Shown piece by piece: positions 7,134-17,218 of a stretch of DNA of 28,360 nucleotides. The stretch spans positions 1 through 28,360 of the forward strand of contig JAFSTL010000082.1 in the NCBI GenBank assembly GCA_017450545.1, in the 5' to 3' direction. The position numbers and the translations under genes were made by a program. Numbering within the stretch: the first letter of the stretch is position 1; each line of letters opens with the position of its first letter. Below the pieces are notes generated by a model. That model was not told where the DNA came from, searched no databases, and saw only the letters and a list, made by a program, of their open reading frames with translations. The stretch is from Alphaproteobacteria bacterium (GTDB taxonomy: Bacteria; Pseudomonadota; Alphaproteobacteria; RUG11792).

Positions 7134-8249
7134 TTATCTCATCAATGACGAAAGAGTTTTAGATATCATACGTATATCCTTGCCTAAATTCTCAACCACG
7201 TAGTCACGATTTGTGTATGTTCCCTGCACCAACTCTGTTAATGATTTTTCTATACTGTCCAACTTCCCAATCATTTCCGTCCACACGGTTTCATTCATAC
7301 GTTTACTCATATTCTGCATTTCGACCTGAGTTGTTCCTATCGTTCGAAGCAAGCTCTGTTGCTGTATCATTGCATCTGTTAATTGTGAAATCTTGTTTGC
7401 AAAATCCTTCTGAGCCCCCATCAACGTTATCCTGTTTCCTTCAAACTCTTTCAGCTGATTTTGAAACGCATATATCATCTCTATCGTTTTTTCCAACAAT
7501 CCCATCGAAAAAACTTGCCCGTGATACTCCATCCCCCCATCTGGAGCGGTTAGACTGACTGTGCTGTTTGTTATCCACTCCTCCACCTTATATAAAAAAC
7601 TGTCTGCTACCCGTTTCTGATTGATATTCAAAAATCCCAAAATCAACGAACCGGACAATCCAAAGAGCGAGCATCCAAATGCCGTTCCCATTCCTGAGAG
7701 CGGAATACGCAAACTATCCTTCAATTTCGAGAAAGACTCAGACGCATCTGCCTGATCTATTCCGAGGTTATCTATGATGTTTGCAACATTTCCTATAGTC
7801 TGTGATAGCCCCCAAAAAGTTCCAAATAATCCCAAAAAGATAAGTATACCGGATAAATATTTAGGAAAATTTCCATAATCGTCAATTCGTTTTTCTACGC
7901 TTGCGATTACAGTGTTTATCTTTGATTGCGTTGCTAAATTTTTCGCCCCAGATAAGTAATACACAATAGGCGTGAGTATTTTTAAGCTATCCTTGTCAGT
8001 TCTAGTCAACTTATTATAAGTTAACAATTTGACATATTCGTTATCGTATAAAAAAATCCTCTTGTATATAATAACAACGCCAGTGATAAAGCAAGCTAAA
8101 ATTATCGAATTTATTTGTATATTGTATGAAAAAGCATTCTTCAAATTGTCAAACATTAACAGCGCAACAGCTATCACCAACAAAAGAAACACCGTCATTC
8201 TTAATAAGCAGAACTTCGCTGCAAGAAGTTTCATAGTTGTTCCCAGCAT
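7134..8249 (-). CDS. MotA/TolQ/ExbB-family proton channel protein with long helical C-terminus
   Basis: A 371-residue inner-membrane protein. Hydrophobic segments lie at about 13-33, 44-62, 130-152 and 183-207. The last two carry the family signature: FLGLFGTFWGLSQT (138-151) and SGMGTAFGCSLFGLSGS (185-201), matching the glycine-rich channel helices of ExbB, TolQ and MotA. Residues 210-371 are predicted mostly helical and may be a coiled coil; this is longer than in ExbB or TolQ. Family members form a proton-conducting pentamer with an ExbD/TolR/MotB partner, and no such partner is nearby. GAGG lies five bases before the ATG at 8249. Exact substrate system is unknown. It leads an operon with prfA and ftsQ. 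Confidence 0.75.
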   Translation of the reverse strand: MLGTTMKLLAAKFCLLRMTVFLLLVIAVALLMFDNLKNAFSYNIQINSIILACFITGVVIIYKRIFLYDNEYVKLLTYNKLTRTDKDSLKILTPIVYYLSGAKNLATQSKINTVIASVEKRIDDYGNFPKYLSGILIFLGLFGTFWGLSQTIGNVANIIDNLGIDQADASESFSKLKDSLRIPLSGMGTAFGCSLFGLSGSLILGFLNINQKRVADSFLYKVEEWITNSTVSLTAPDGGMEYHGQVFSMGLLEKTIEMIYAFQNQLKEFEGNRITLMGAQKDFANKISQLTDAMIQQQSLLRTIGTTQVEMQNMSKRMNETVWTEMIGKLDSIEKSLTELVQGTYTNRDYVVENLGKDIRMISKTLSSLMR

Positions 8250-8265
8250 AAATCCTCACGCTTTC

Positions 8266-8295
8266 ATACTAGCACAACCATATCATCTCTTTCAA
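8266..8295 (-). promoter_or_regulatory. Promoter of the proton-channel/prfA/ftsQ operon
   Basis: Reverse-strand TTGAAA (8295-8290) and TAGTAT (8271-8266) are separated by 18 bases. Initiation would be near 8259, about ten bases before the ATG at 8249, leaving room only for the GAGG ribosome site. It lies in the 80-base gap after ruvX, which holds nothing else recognisable. Confidence 0.45.
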
Positions 8296-8329
8296 AATAC
8301 CCCAACCAGTACATCTCCCAAGAGTTTCG

Positions 8330-8800
8330 TCAAGATACTGCAAAAGTATTGGAGACGTGTTCTAAAAATCCCTCTAGTATAAAACTAGCCGCAACTTTAT
8401 CTATTATTTTGTCTCGGTTATTCCTGCTTTTACATCCAGTTATTATACGCTCTGCTCCACATGTGCTCAACCGTTCGTCCCACATTACTATAGCAATACG
8501 TTCACACATCTCATTTAGCTTTCTGACGAATTTGTTCACCTTTTCCAGTTGTTTCCCACCTTTAGCTCCATTCAGCGCTATTGGTTCGCCAACCACGATA
8601 ACTCCTACTTCGTGTGTTTCGACTATTTCTCTTATGCCACGATACACACCCTGACTGGACAAAACTACTAGAGGGGAGGATATCATCCAATTTATATCAG
8701 AAATCGCTATTCCAACTCTCTTATCCCCATAATCGATGCAAAGAGCTCTGCATTTTCCTTTATATTCACTAAAACAGAGCTCCTTTGCATCAACTATCAT
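8330..8800 (-). CDS. ruvX: RuvX/YqgF-family pre-16S rRNA nuclease
   Basis: A 156-residue RNase H-fold protein of the YqgF family, which matures the 5' end of 16S rRNA and was earlier called a putative Holliday junction resolvase. The motifs are in order: ALCIDYGDKRVGIAISD (19-35, catalytic Asp 23), VVGEPIALNGAKGG (69-82), VMWDERLSTCGAERII (105-120, Asp 108) and DKIIDKVAASFILEGFL (130-146, Asp 134). Its ATG shares a base with the rpoC stop (TAATG at 8802-8798), so ribosomes finishing rpoC may reinitiate directly. Placement behind rpoC, where rpsL-rpsG-fusA-tuf is usual, is uncommon. Confidence 0.9.
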   Translation of the reverse strand: MIVDAKELCFSEYKGKCRALCIDYGDKRVGIAISDINWMISSPLVVLSSQGVYRGIREIVETHEVGVIVVGEPIALNGAKGGKQLEKVNKFVRKLNEMCERIAIVMWDERLSTCGAERIITGCKSRNNRDKIIDKVAASFILEGFLEHVSNTFAVS

Positions 8801-11800
8801 TACGATACGTCAGACATAGTCTCAGATTGTGCATGTTTCAATCTTTCTTCTTCCGTCCATTTGCGTACGATATCACCTGTGCCGGCTGGCATTAGTCGAC
8901 CTACGATAACGTTTTCCTTTAATCCAAGCAAATTATCAACTCGTCCATATATCGAAGCCTCAGTTAAAACGCGAGTCGTCTCTTGGAACGATGCCGCAGA
9001 AATAAAGGATCGGGTGCGTAATGCCGCTTTAGTGATTCCCTGAAGCACATGTGTGACGACTACTGGACGTTTGCCCTCTCGTAAGAGCTCGGTATTCACT
9101 TCCACTAAATCATCTTTATCTATTTCGTCGCCAACAATATAAGTTGAATCTCCGGCATCTGTTATTTCGCGCTTTTGCAACATTTGTCTAACTATTATTT
9201 CGATATGTTTGTCGTTTATAGGAACACCTTGCAGACGATACACCTGCTGAACCTCATTTACCAAGTATTCTGCCATCGCCTCTACACCTAGTATCCTTAA
9301 CACATCGCTTAACACAATGTTTCCATCAACCAGCATATCTCCAGGCTTGACATAGTCTCCTTCATGGACAACTATAGACCGACCTTTTGTAACAAAGTAT
9401 TCCACAGGCTTATTTTGAGAAGTTTCATCAGGAACAATCAGTATCCGCTTCTTTGACTTATAGTCTTTCCCAAATTCAATCGTACCTCCTATTTCTGCTA
9501 TTATTGCTGGATCCTGAGGCGCGCGTGCTTCAAACAGTTCAGAAATTCTTGGTAAACCACCCGTGATATCTCGAGTCTTTACAACATCCTTTGGTATCTT
9601 TGCTATGATATCACCAGCCTTTACAGGCGCTCCATCTTCAACGTTTATAACGGCGTCTATCGACAGGAGATATCTAGCCTCTTGCTTATTCGCCAACATA
9701 ACCTGTTGTCCCGCCTCGTCTACCAAAGATATCATCGGTTTATAGTTCTTTGAACTTGAGGATTGCTTCCAATCAACAACGACTTTATTCGATATACCTG
9801 TCGTCTCATCCACTATTTCACGCAACGATTGCCCATTAACTAGGTCAACGAACTTCGCATATCCAGGAGCTTCGCAAACAATAGGAGTTGTGTATGGATC
9901 CCACTCAGCCAGCACCTGCCCAACTTTTACTGCATCTCCAGCTGAAACTTTCATCTTTGCACCATAAGGCACTTTATAGGTGAATCTTTCTCGCCCGTTG
10001 TTATCTATCAGTGCTATCTCTGCTTTTCTGCTTAGAGCGATAACGTCTCCAGAACTATTCTTCGAAAAAGTTAGGTTTTTATAAGACACTCGCGCATCCA
10101 TTGTCGCTTCCACGCTCGACTTCTCGGCACTCTTTTGAGCAGCACCTCCAATGTGGAATGTCCTCATAGTAAGCTGCGTTCCAGGTTCACCGATGGATTG
10201 TGCCGCTATAACACCAACAGATTCTCCAACGCTCACGACAGTTCCACGAGCCAAATCTCGCCCATAGCACTTCGCACAAACTCCATGTTCACTCTCACAA
10301 GTCACAGCAGAACGCACCAACACTTCATCTATTCCAGCTTCCACTATGGCCTTAACTTTATATTCATCTATATATCCGCCTTTTGGAACAATCAGGTTCC
10401 CATCATTGGGATTTATGACATCTGCCGCAGCAAACCTGCCAAGGATACGTGCTCCAAGAGACATAACCACGTTTGAGCCATCATATAGTGATTTGACCAG
10501 TAGTCCCTTCGTTGTTCCACAATCATCCTCAGTTACGATGCAATCGTTTGCAACATCAACTAATCGCCGAGTCAAATACCCTGAGTTCGCGGTCTTCAAT
10601 GCTGTATCGGTTAAACCTTTTCGGCTTCCGTGCGTTGATATGAAATATTCCAGAACCGAAAGACCTTCTTTAAAGTTTGACACGATAGGAGTTTCGATGA
10701 TTTCTCCATTTGGCTTTGCCATCAAACCACGCATACCGGCAGATTGCTTAAGCTGTGCCATTGAGCCTCTGGCTTTCGAGTGCGCCATCATGTAAACAGA
10801 GTTTGGTTGCTGCCCCTTCTCTGTCTTCGATACTGCTTTCATCAAAGCCTCCGCAACTTTGTCACCGCATTTATCCCACGCATCAACAACTTTGTTATAT
10901 TTTTCACCTTGTGTTATAAATCCATCGAGATACTGCTGCTCATATTCGTTTACGATCTTTTCAGTCTCCTTGACCAATTTTTTCTTTTCAGTAGGAATGA
11001 CTAGGTCATCTTTTCCATAGGAAATACCTGCTCGTGTCATGTATTTAAAGCCCATTTCCATTATTTTGTCGACGAATATAGCAGTTGCCTTTTGCCCACA
11101 ATAAAAATATATTTCATCTATTATGTTGCTAATATCTGATGACGTCATAACTTTATTTATCTCGTCAAATTTTATCATGTGGTGTTTTGGCAATATCTGG
11201 CTAAATAACACTCGTCCAGGAGTTGTTTCTGTCACTTTGGATTCACTGCTTCCATCTTCCCTATAGTAAGGAACGCGAGTTTTTATTTTTGTGTGATACG
11301 TCACAACCCTGTTTTCTAGGGCATACATTATTTCGCTTATACTAGCGAGAGCTATGCCTTCATTCTTTTCGCCATCAACAACCATAGTCATATAGTAAAC
11401 ACCGAGAACTATATCTTTTGATGGAACGACAATAGGACGACCACTCGCAGGACTCAAAATATTATTTGTCGATAGCATCAATATACGGGCTTCCAGCTGG
11501 GCTTCCATAGACAACGGAACATGCACAGCCATTTGGTCGCCGTCAAAGTCCGCGTTGAATGCCGTACAAACTAGCGGGTGCAACTGTATCGCTTTTCCCT
11601 CAATTAAGACCGGCTCAAATGCTTGTATACTCAGCCTATGCAACGTTGGAGCACGGTTTAAAAGCACTGGGTGCTCGCGTATCACTTCCTCTAAAATATC
11701 CCAAACTTCAGGACGGTCACGCTCTACCATCCTCTGAGCCGTTTTCAAATTGCTCGCAAGACCATATTTTTCTAGCTTTGAATATACAAAAGGTCTGAAT

Positions 11801-12939
11801 AACTCTAGAGCCATGTTTTTAGGCAATCCACATTGATGCAACTTCAATTCAGGCCCGACAACGATAACAGAACGACCGGAATAGTCAACACGTTTTCCCA
11901 AAAGGTTTTGCCTAAATCGACCTTGCTTTCCCTTTAACATATCAGACAGCGATTTTAAAGGACGCTTATTAGTTCCGACAATCGACTTTGCTCCGCGCCC
12001 TTTGTTGTCGATTAACGAATCAACCGCTTCCTGCAACATCCTCTTTTCGTTCCTGATTATTATGTCAGGTGCGCCTAATTCCAAAAGCCTCTTTAAACGA
12101 TTGTTTCTATTTATAACCCTTCTATACAAATCGTTTAAATCGCTCGTCGCAAATCGTCCACCGTCCAGAGGAACAAGAGGACGTAAATCTGGCGGAATGA
12201 CAGGCAAAACAGTCAAGACCAGATATTCCGGTTTCGTTTCGTTGTCTAAAAATGCTTGAAGTAATTTTACTCGTCTAACAATCTTCTTTTTACGAATATC
12301 GACTATATCCGTAGTCAATTCGTCCTTTAACTTTGCTATCTCAGCTGGCAAATCTATCGCCCTTAACATTTCGCGTATAGCTTCAGCTCCGATACTTACC
12401 GTGAATGAGTCTTCTCCATATTTATCCAGTGCATCCTGATATTCTTCTTCTGTTATTGTTTGATATGGTGTGAAATGGCTAAATCCAGGATCAAGCACAA
12501 CATATTTCTCAAAATACAATATCCGTTCAAGATCCTTCACGCCCTTATCCAATATCAACGATATCCGACTGGGTATTGACCTCATAAACCATGTGTGAAC
12601 AACCGGAGCAGCAAGTTCTATATGTCCCATCCTTTCTCGACGTACTCTGCTTTTTGTCACTTCAACGCCACATTTTTCACACACAATTCCCTTGTATTTC
12701 ATGCGCTTATACCGTCCGCATCCGCATTCGTAATCTTTTACTGGTCCGAATATGCGTGCACAAAACAAACCGTCCCGCTCCGGCTTAAATGTCCTATAAT
12801 TTATAGTCTCCGGCTTTTTAACCTCACCGTAAGACCAGGAACGTATTTCCTCAGGACTTGCTATTGATATCCTGATTGAATCGAAATCCTCAGTCTCTTG
12901 CTCAGTTTCAGCATTTCTAAAACGCTTATTAAAATTCAT
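8800..12939 (-). CDS. rpoC: RNA polymerase beta' subunit
   Basis: A 1379-residue catalytic subunit of RNA polymerase. The N-terminal zinc site has cysteines at 72, 74, 87 and 90 (CGCGRYKRM, VCEKCG). The catalytic magnesium motif NADFDGDQMAVH is at 462-473. The second zinc cluster is seen in CESEHGVCAKCYG, and the trigger-loop region in GEPGTQLTMRTFHIGG. Length agrees with alphaproteobacteria. AGGAG lies eight bases before the ATG. The gene follows rpoB after 11 bases and is coupled to ruvX at its stop. No insertion or frameshift is seen. Confidence 0.98.
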   Translation of the reverse strand: MNFNKRFRNAETEQETEDFDSIRISIASPEEIRSWSYGEVKKPETINYRTFKPERDGLFCARIFGPVKDYECGCGRYKRMKYKGIVCEKCGVEVTKSRVRRERMGHIELAAPVVHTWFMRSIPSRISLILDKGVKDLERILYFEKYVVLDPGFSHFTPYQTITEEEYQDALDKYGEDSFTVSIGAEAIREMLRAIDLPAEIAKLKDELTTDIVDIRKKKIVRRVKLLQAFLDNETKPEYLVLTVLPVIPPDLRPLVPLDGGRFATSDLNDLYRRVINRNNRLKRLLELGAPDIIIRNEKRMLQEAVDSLIDNKGRGAKSIVGTNKRPLKSLSDMLKGKQGRFRQNLLGKRVDYSGRSVIVVGPELKLHQCGLPKNMALELFRPFVYSKLEKYGLASNLKTAQRMVERDRPEVWDILEEVIREHPVLLNRAPTLHRLSIQAFEPVLIEGKAIQLHPLVCTAFNADFDGDQMAVHVPLSMEAQLEARILMLSTNNILSPASGRPIVVPSKDIVLGVYYMTMVVDGEKNEGIALASISEIMYALENRVVTYHTKIKTRVPYYREDGSSESKVTETTPGRVLFSQILPKHHMIKFDEINKVMTSSDISNIIDEIYFYCGQKATAIFVDKIMEMGFKYMTRAGISYGKDDLVIPTEKKKLVKETEKIVNEYEQQYLDGFITQGEKYNKVVDAWDKCGDKVAEALMKAVSKTEKGQQPNSVYMMAHSKARGSMAQLKQSAGMRGLMAKPNGEIIETPIVSNFKEGLSVLEYFISTHGSRKGLTDTALKTANSGYLTRRLVDVANDCIVTEDDCGTTKGLLVKSLYDGSNVVMSLGARILGRFAAADVINPNDGNLIVPKGGYIDEYKVKAIVEAGIDEVLVRSAVTCESEHGVCAKCYGRDLARGTVVSVGESVGVIAAQSIGEPGTQLTMRTFHIGGAAQKSAEKSSVEATMDARVSYKNLTFSKNSSGDVIALSRKAEIALIDNNGRERFTYKVPYGAKMKVSAGDAVKVGQVLAEWDPYTTPIVCEAPGYAKFVDLVNGQSLREIVDETTGISNKVVVDWKQSSSSKNYKPMISLVDEAGQQVMLANKQEARYLLSIDAVINVEDGAPVKAGDIIAKIPKDVVKTRDITGGLPRISELFEARAPQDPAIIAEIGGTIEFGKDYKSKKRILIVPDETSQNKPVEYFVTKGRSIVVHEGDYVKPGDMLVDGNIVLSDVLRILGVEAMAEYLVNEVQQVYRLQGVPINDKHIEIIVRQMLQKREITDAGDSTYIVGDEIDKDDLVEVNTELLREGKRPVVVTHVLQGITKAALRTRSFISAASFQETTRVLTEASIYGRVDNLLGLKENVIVGRLMPAGTGDIVRKWTEEERLKHAQSETMSDVS

Positions 12940-12950
12940 TGCCGTAACTC

Positions 12951-15900
12951 CTACTTGTTTTCTTCTTCTAAATTCGTCCGGTCTGTCCGTTTCTCAAATG
13001 ACACATTCAGTGCCAATGATTTCAGCTCTTTGACTAAAACATTAAACGATTCTGGCGTTCCAGGTTGTACCTCATTATTTCCTCTAACTATCGATTCATA
13101 CACCTTTGTTCTTCCGCTTACATCGTCTGACTTTACTGTTAGCATCTCTCGCAATATATGTGCAGCTCCATAGCCTTCCAGTGCCCAAACTTCCATTTCA
13201 CCGAAACGTTGCCCTCCAAACTGAGCTTTACCACCCAACGGTTGCTGGGTTATCAAACTGTATGGCCCTACTGAACGAGCGTGTATCTTGTCGTCGACTA
13301 AGTGATGCAGTTTCAGCATGTATTTATATCCAACTGTTACCTGCCTGTCAAATGGCTCTCCAGTCCTTCCATCGTATAAGGTCACTTGTCCAGATTTGTC
13401 AAGCCCGGCTTTCTCAAGTTGTGTTTCAATATCGTTTAAAGTCGCTCCATCAAAGACAGGTGTTGCTACAGGAACACCTTTTTGCAGATTTTCTGCAAGC
13501 TCTATAAATTCTTCATCATTCAATGCTTTCAAATCTTTTTTGTCAACAGGATCGGTGTATACGCTGAAAACAACATCTTTTACCGAGCCTAAATCCGCCT
13601 CGTCTTTCCTGTATTTTTCCAGCGCTTGTTGTATCTGTTGTCCAAGTCCATGCGCCGCAGCGCCTAAGTGAGTTTCCAAAATTTGTCCAACGTTCATTCT
13701 CGATGGCAAACCAAGCGGATTTAGAACTATATCAAGCGGAGTTCCATCTTCAAGATAAGGCATATCTTCCACAGGTAGTATTCGAGAAACAACCCCTTTG
13801 TTTCCATGCCGCCCTGCCATTTTGTCTCCTGGCTGAATTTTGCGCTTCTTTGCGATATAAACCTTGACCAATTTCAAAACGCCTGTTGGCAAATCATCGC
13901 CCTTTTGCAATTTGTGTACGCTTTCTTCAAATCTCTGCTGTATTTTAGATAACCTTTCTTCTGCTTGTTTTACCAAACTATCTATAACCCGTTGTTTCTT
14001 GTCATCCCTTATAACGACATTCTTTATCAAATAAAACGACATATGCTCTATCATTTCATTTGTTACCTTTTCTCCCTCGTTCACTTCATGTAGACCAGAT
14101 ACAAGTGTTTGCCCAACTAATTTGCTGCCAATATGCCTACAATAGGTTTGCTCTATTATCGTTTTTTCTGCATCCCGATTTTTTATTAATTCCTCTATTT
14201 GTTGACGTTCTATAGCTATTGTTCGTTCATCTTTCTCGACTCCTCGACGTCTTAATATTCGAACATCAACGACAGTTCCGGAAATTCCCGGTGGCACCCT
14301 AAATGAACTATCCTTCACATCAGATGCCTTTTCTCCGAAAATAGCCCGCAGTAATTTTTCCTCAGGCGTCATCGTCGTTTCGCCCTTCGGACTCACCTTT
14401 CCAACCAATATATCGCCAGGATTTACTTCAGCCCCAATATAAACTATTCCCGATTCATCCAAATTTCTTAACGAATCTTCCGCTATATTTGGGATATCCC
14501 TAGTTATTTCCTCATTTCCAAGCTTCGTATCCCGCGCCATAACTTCAAAGCTTTCGATATGTATTGAGCTTAAAACGTCTTCTTTAACCATTCTTTCGGA
14601 TAATACAATCGAGTCTTCGAAACTATAGCCATTCCAGGACATAAATCCAACAAGCAAATTACGCCCAAGAGCCAGCTCACCATTGTCTATTGACGCTCCA
14701 TCAGCTATAACATCGCCCTCTTCAATAACATCACCAGTTTTTACTATCGGTCTTTGATTTATACAAGTTCCCATATTCGAACATTGAAACTTTGATATCG
14801 TGTATATATCAGCACCAGCATCCTTATCATCAGTTATACGCACAACTATTCTCCTGGCATCAACATAGTCAACAATGCCTCCTCTCTTAGCTTTTATCGA
14901 TGCACCAGAATCTTGCGCCACAATTTCTTCCATGCCTGTGCCGACCAAAGGAGCCTCCGATCTCAACAAAGGCACTGCCTGGCGTTGCATGTTTGATCCC
15001 ATCAGTGCACGGCTGGCGTCATCGTGTTCCAAAAAAGGAATTAGCGAAGCAGCAACAGAGACAACCTGCTTTGACGAAACGTCTGCATACGAGATTTCAT
15101 TTTTTGGCAAAAGTCCGACGTCTCCTCCGGCTTTTCGAGCTATAACCAAATCATCCGTGATATTTCCTGATTTATCCTTTGCAACACCAGCTGGCGCGAC
15201 AGCGTATTTGCTTTCTTCTGTCGCTGTTAAATAAACAACTTCGTCAGTAACTTTGCCATCTATAACTTTTTTATATGGTGCTTCTATAAATCCATATTTG
15301 TTGATCTTTGCATATGTTGCCAATGAGTTCACCAAACCAATGTTTTGACCTTCCGGCGTTTCGATCGGACACAACCTGGAATAGTGTGTTGGATGCACGT
15401 CACGAACCTCAAATCCAGCTCGTTCTCGCGACACACCACCACTTCCCATCGCAGACAACCTTCGCTTGTGAGTAACTTCTGAAAGCGGATTTGTTTGATC
15501 CATAAACTGCGACAATTGTGAAGAAAGGAAAAACTCTTTCACCGATGTTATCAACGGTTTAGCATTGATTAAATCACTTGGAACATAAGTGTCTATGTCT
15601 GCTGCCACCAATTTTTCACGTATCGTTCGCTCAAGCCTCAACATACCAATGCGACACTGGTTTTCCATCAATTCACCAACCGAACGTACACGTCGATTTC
15701 CCAAATTATCTATATCGTCTACCGTGCCTTTTCCGTCTTTAACATCGAACAGCAACTTTACTATCTTTATCAAATCTTCTTTTTGCAAAGTCCTAATATC
15801 ATCCGGCGTATTCAGCCCAAGACGCTCATTCATCTTCGCACGACCGACTTCTGACAAGTCATATTTCGAGGGATCTTGTACCAAGTTATGGAACAACTCC

Positions 15901-17141
15901 TCTCCGCCTGATACGGTCGGTTGCTCTCCAGGATTTAACGCTCTGTATAATTCTATAAACGCATCTTCACGATTTGTGCATTTTGAATATGAAAATGTAT
16001 CTATTATATAAGGGTTGGAATTACGCCCATCTATCAATAAAATTTCAATTGAATTTAATCCTAACTTTTCTATTTTTTCAATCGTTTCTTCAGTTATTTC
16101 TTCTCCCGCCTCAAAACTTAGAGCTCCATTCGTTTCATCTATTACATCATTTGCTATGTATTTCCCAATCAGCTCTTCATTTGTCACAAAAATATTCTCT
16201 ACCCCTTCATTTTCAAGAATTTTCATAACTCTAGGATTTAATTTATCTCCAGATTTCGCAACAACTTCTCTCGTTTTTTCATTAACTAAATCTTTCTCTA
16301 GCCGTATTCCTTTCCAATTCTCAGCATCGAATGGTATAGACCACCCATCTTTAACTTTTGTGTATTTTATCTTATTATAAAATGTGTTTAATATCTCTTC
16401 TTTTGACATTCCAGTTACGCAATCATCTGGAATAGTATCTCCCGGTCTCATTTGCTTTCTATATTCTTCTGTTTCCTTACTTTCTAAGCACATAAAGAAA
16501 GTTGTCGCCAAAACTTTGCGTCTTCGGTCTATGCGAACATATAAGACATCTCTATGGTCAAATTCAAAATCTATCCATGAACCACGGTAAGGAATAATTC
16601 GTGCCGAATATAAAAGTTTTCCAGATGAATGCGTCTTTCCGCCATCGTGATCTATAAACACTCCAGGACTTCTGTGCATCTGTGACACAACCACCCGCTC
16701 TATACCATTAAATATAAAAGTCCCACGCTCGTTCATTATCGGAAATTCTCCTAAATAAACCTCTTGCTCTTTTATATCTCTCACCGCACGAGCACCAGTG
16801 TCTGGATCTATATCCCAAACCACAAGCCTGAATTTCCCCTTTATTGGAGCGGAAAAAGTGCCTCCTCGTTGCCTGCACTCTTCCTCTGTATATTTCGGTT
16901 CATCAAAGTCATATCCACAGAATTCCAATTGCGCTTTGCCGGCCGCATCCTTTACTGGAAAAAACTCGTTGAATATTCCTAAAAGACCAATATTTTTCAT
17001 ATCTTTTGAAGGAACACCATACTGTAAAAATGAATCAAACGATTGCTTTTGTAACGATATCAAATTAGGAATTGGTGTCGTTTCTTTGACTCGACCAAAA
17101 GATTTACGAAAACGCTTTCGTCCTGTATAAGATCTGACCAT
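12951..17141 (-). CDS. rpoB: RNA polymerase beta subunit
   Basis: A 1396-residue subunit that with beta' forms the active centre of RNA polymerase. It begins MVRSYTGRKRFRKSFG, the usual alphaproteobacterial start. The rifampicin-binding region lies at about 537-577 (SSQLSQFMDQTNPLSE, then HKRRLSAMGSGG). Conserved catalytic-side blocks are KMAGRHGNKGVVSRILP and PHILREMLTVKSDDV-like residues near the C-terminus (LEGYGAAHILREMLTVKSDD). GGAAGGA sits about ten bases before the ATG. The gene is separated from rplL by a strong hairpin that probably attenuates transcription, as is known in this operon. Some rifampicin-pocket residues differ from consensus. Confidence 0.98.
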   Translation of the reverse strand: MVRSYTGRKRFRKSFGRVKETTPIPNLISLQKQSFDSFLQYGVPSKDMKNIGLLGIFNEFFPVKDAAGKAQLEFCGYDFDEPKYTEEECRQRGGTFSAPIKGKFRLVVWDIDPDTGARAVRDIKEQEVYLGEFPIMNERGTFIFNGIERVVVSQMHRSPGVFIDHDGGKTHSSGKLLYSARIIPYRGSWIDFEFDHRDVLYVRIDRRRKVLATTFFMCLESKETEEYRKQMRPGDTIPDDCVTGMSKEEILNTFYNKIKYTKVKDGWSIPFDAENWKGIRLEKDLVNEKTREVVAKSGDKLNPRVMKILENEGVENIFVTNEELIGKYIANDVIDETNGALSFEAGEEITEETIEKIEKLGLNSIEILLIDGRNSNPYIIDTFSYSKCTNREDAFIELYRALNPGEQPTVSGGEELFHNLVQDPSKYDLSEVGRAKMNERLGLNTPDDIRTLQKEDLIKIVKLLFDVKDGKGTVDDIDNLGNRRVRSVGELMENQCRIGMLRLERTIREKLVAADIDTYVPSDLINAKPLITSVKEFFLSSQLSQFMDQTNPLSEVTHKRRLSAMGSGGVSRERAGFEVRDVHPTHYSRLCPIETPEGQNIGLVNSLATYAKINKYGFIEAPYKKVIDGKVTDEVVYLTATEESKYAVAPAGVAKDKSGNITDDLVIARKAGGDVGLLPKNEISYADVSSKQVVSVAASLIPFLEHDDASRALMGSNMQRQAVPLLRSEAPLVGTGMEEIVAQDSGASIKAKRGGIVDYVDARRIVVRITDDKDAGADIYTISKFQCSNMGTCINQRPIVKTGDVIEEGDVIADGASIDNGELALGRNLLVGFMSWNGYSFEDSIVLSERMVKEDVLSSIHIESFEVMARDTKLGNEEITRDIPNIAEDSLRNLDESGIVYIGAEVNPGDILVGKVSPKGETTMTPEEKLLRAIFGEKASDVKDSSFRVPPGISGTVVDVRILRRRGVEKDERTIAIERQQIEELIKNRDAEKTIIEQTYCRHIGSKLVGQTLVSGLHEVNEGEKVTNEMIEHMSFYLIKNVVIRDDKKQRVIDSLVKQAEERLSKIQQRFEESVHKLQKGDDLPTGVLKLVKVYIAKKRKIQPGDKMAGRHGNKGVVSRILPVEDMPYLEDGTPLDIVLNPLGLPSRMNVGQILETHLGAAAHGLGQQIQQALEKYRKDEADLGSVKDVVFSVYTDPVDKKDLKALNDEEFIELAENLQKGVPVATPVFDGATLNDIETQLEKAGLDKSGQVTLYDGRTGEPFDRQVTVGYKYMLKLHHLVDDKIHARSVGPYSLITQQPLGGKAQFGGQRFGEMEVWALEGYGAAHILREMLTVKSDDVSGRTKVYESIVRGNNEVQPGTPESFNVLVKELKSLALNVSFEKRTDRTNLEEENK

Positions 17142-17176
17142 GATGTTCTAATCCTTCCAAAAATAATCCCTTTTTC

Positions 17177-17204
17177 AAAAAATTTCGGGGCGTATTCCGC
17201 CCCG
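17177..17204 (-). terminator. Attenuator/terminator between rplL and rpoB
   Basis: On the reverse strand a perfect 7-base stem CGGGGCG/CGCCCCG (17204-17198 with 17192-17186) closes a 5-base loop and is followed by AAA and six T. The GC-rich stem with U-run is an intrinsic terminator. Placed between the ribosomal genes and rpoBC, it should let only part of the transcripts through, balancing L12 against polymerase. Confidence 0.8.
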
Positions 17205-17218
17205 GTGTCTCTGTTTGA

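Noticed and set aside
15589..16011. Long plus-strand frames inside rpoB, rpoC and other minus-strand genes
   Set aside because: They are antisense shadows of conserved genes, serine/phenylalanine-rich, without ribosome sites or recognisable domains.
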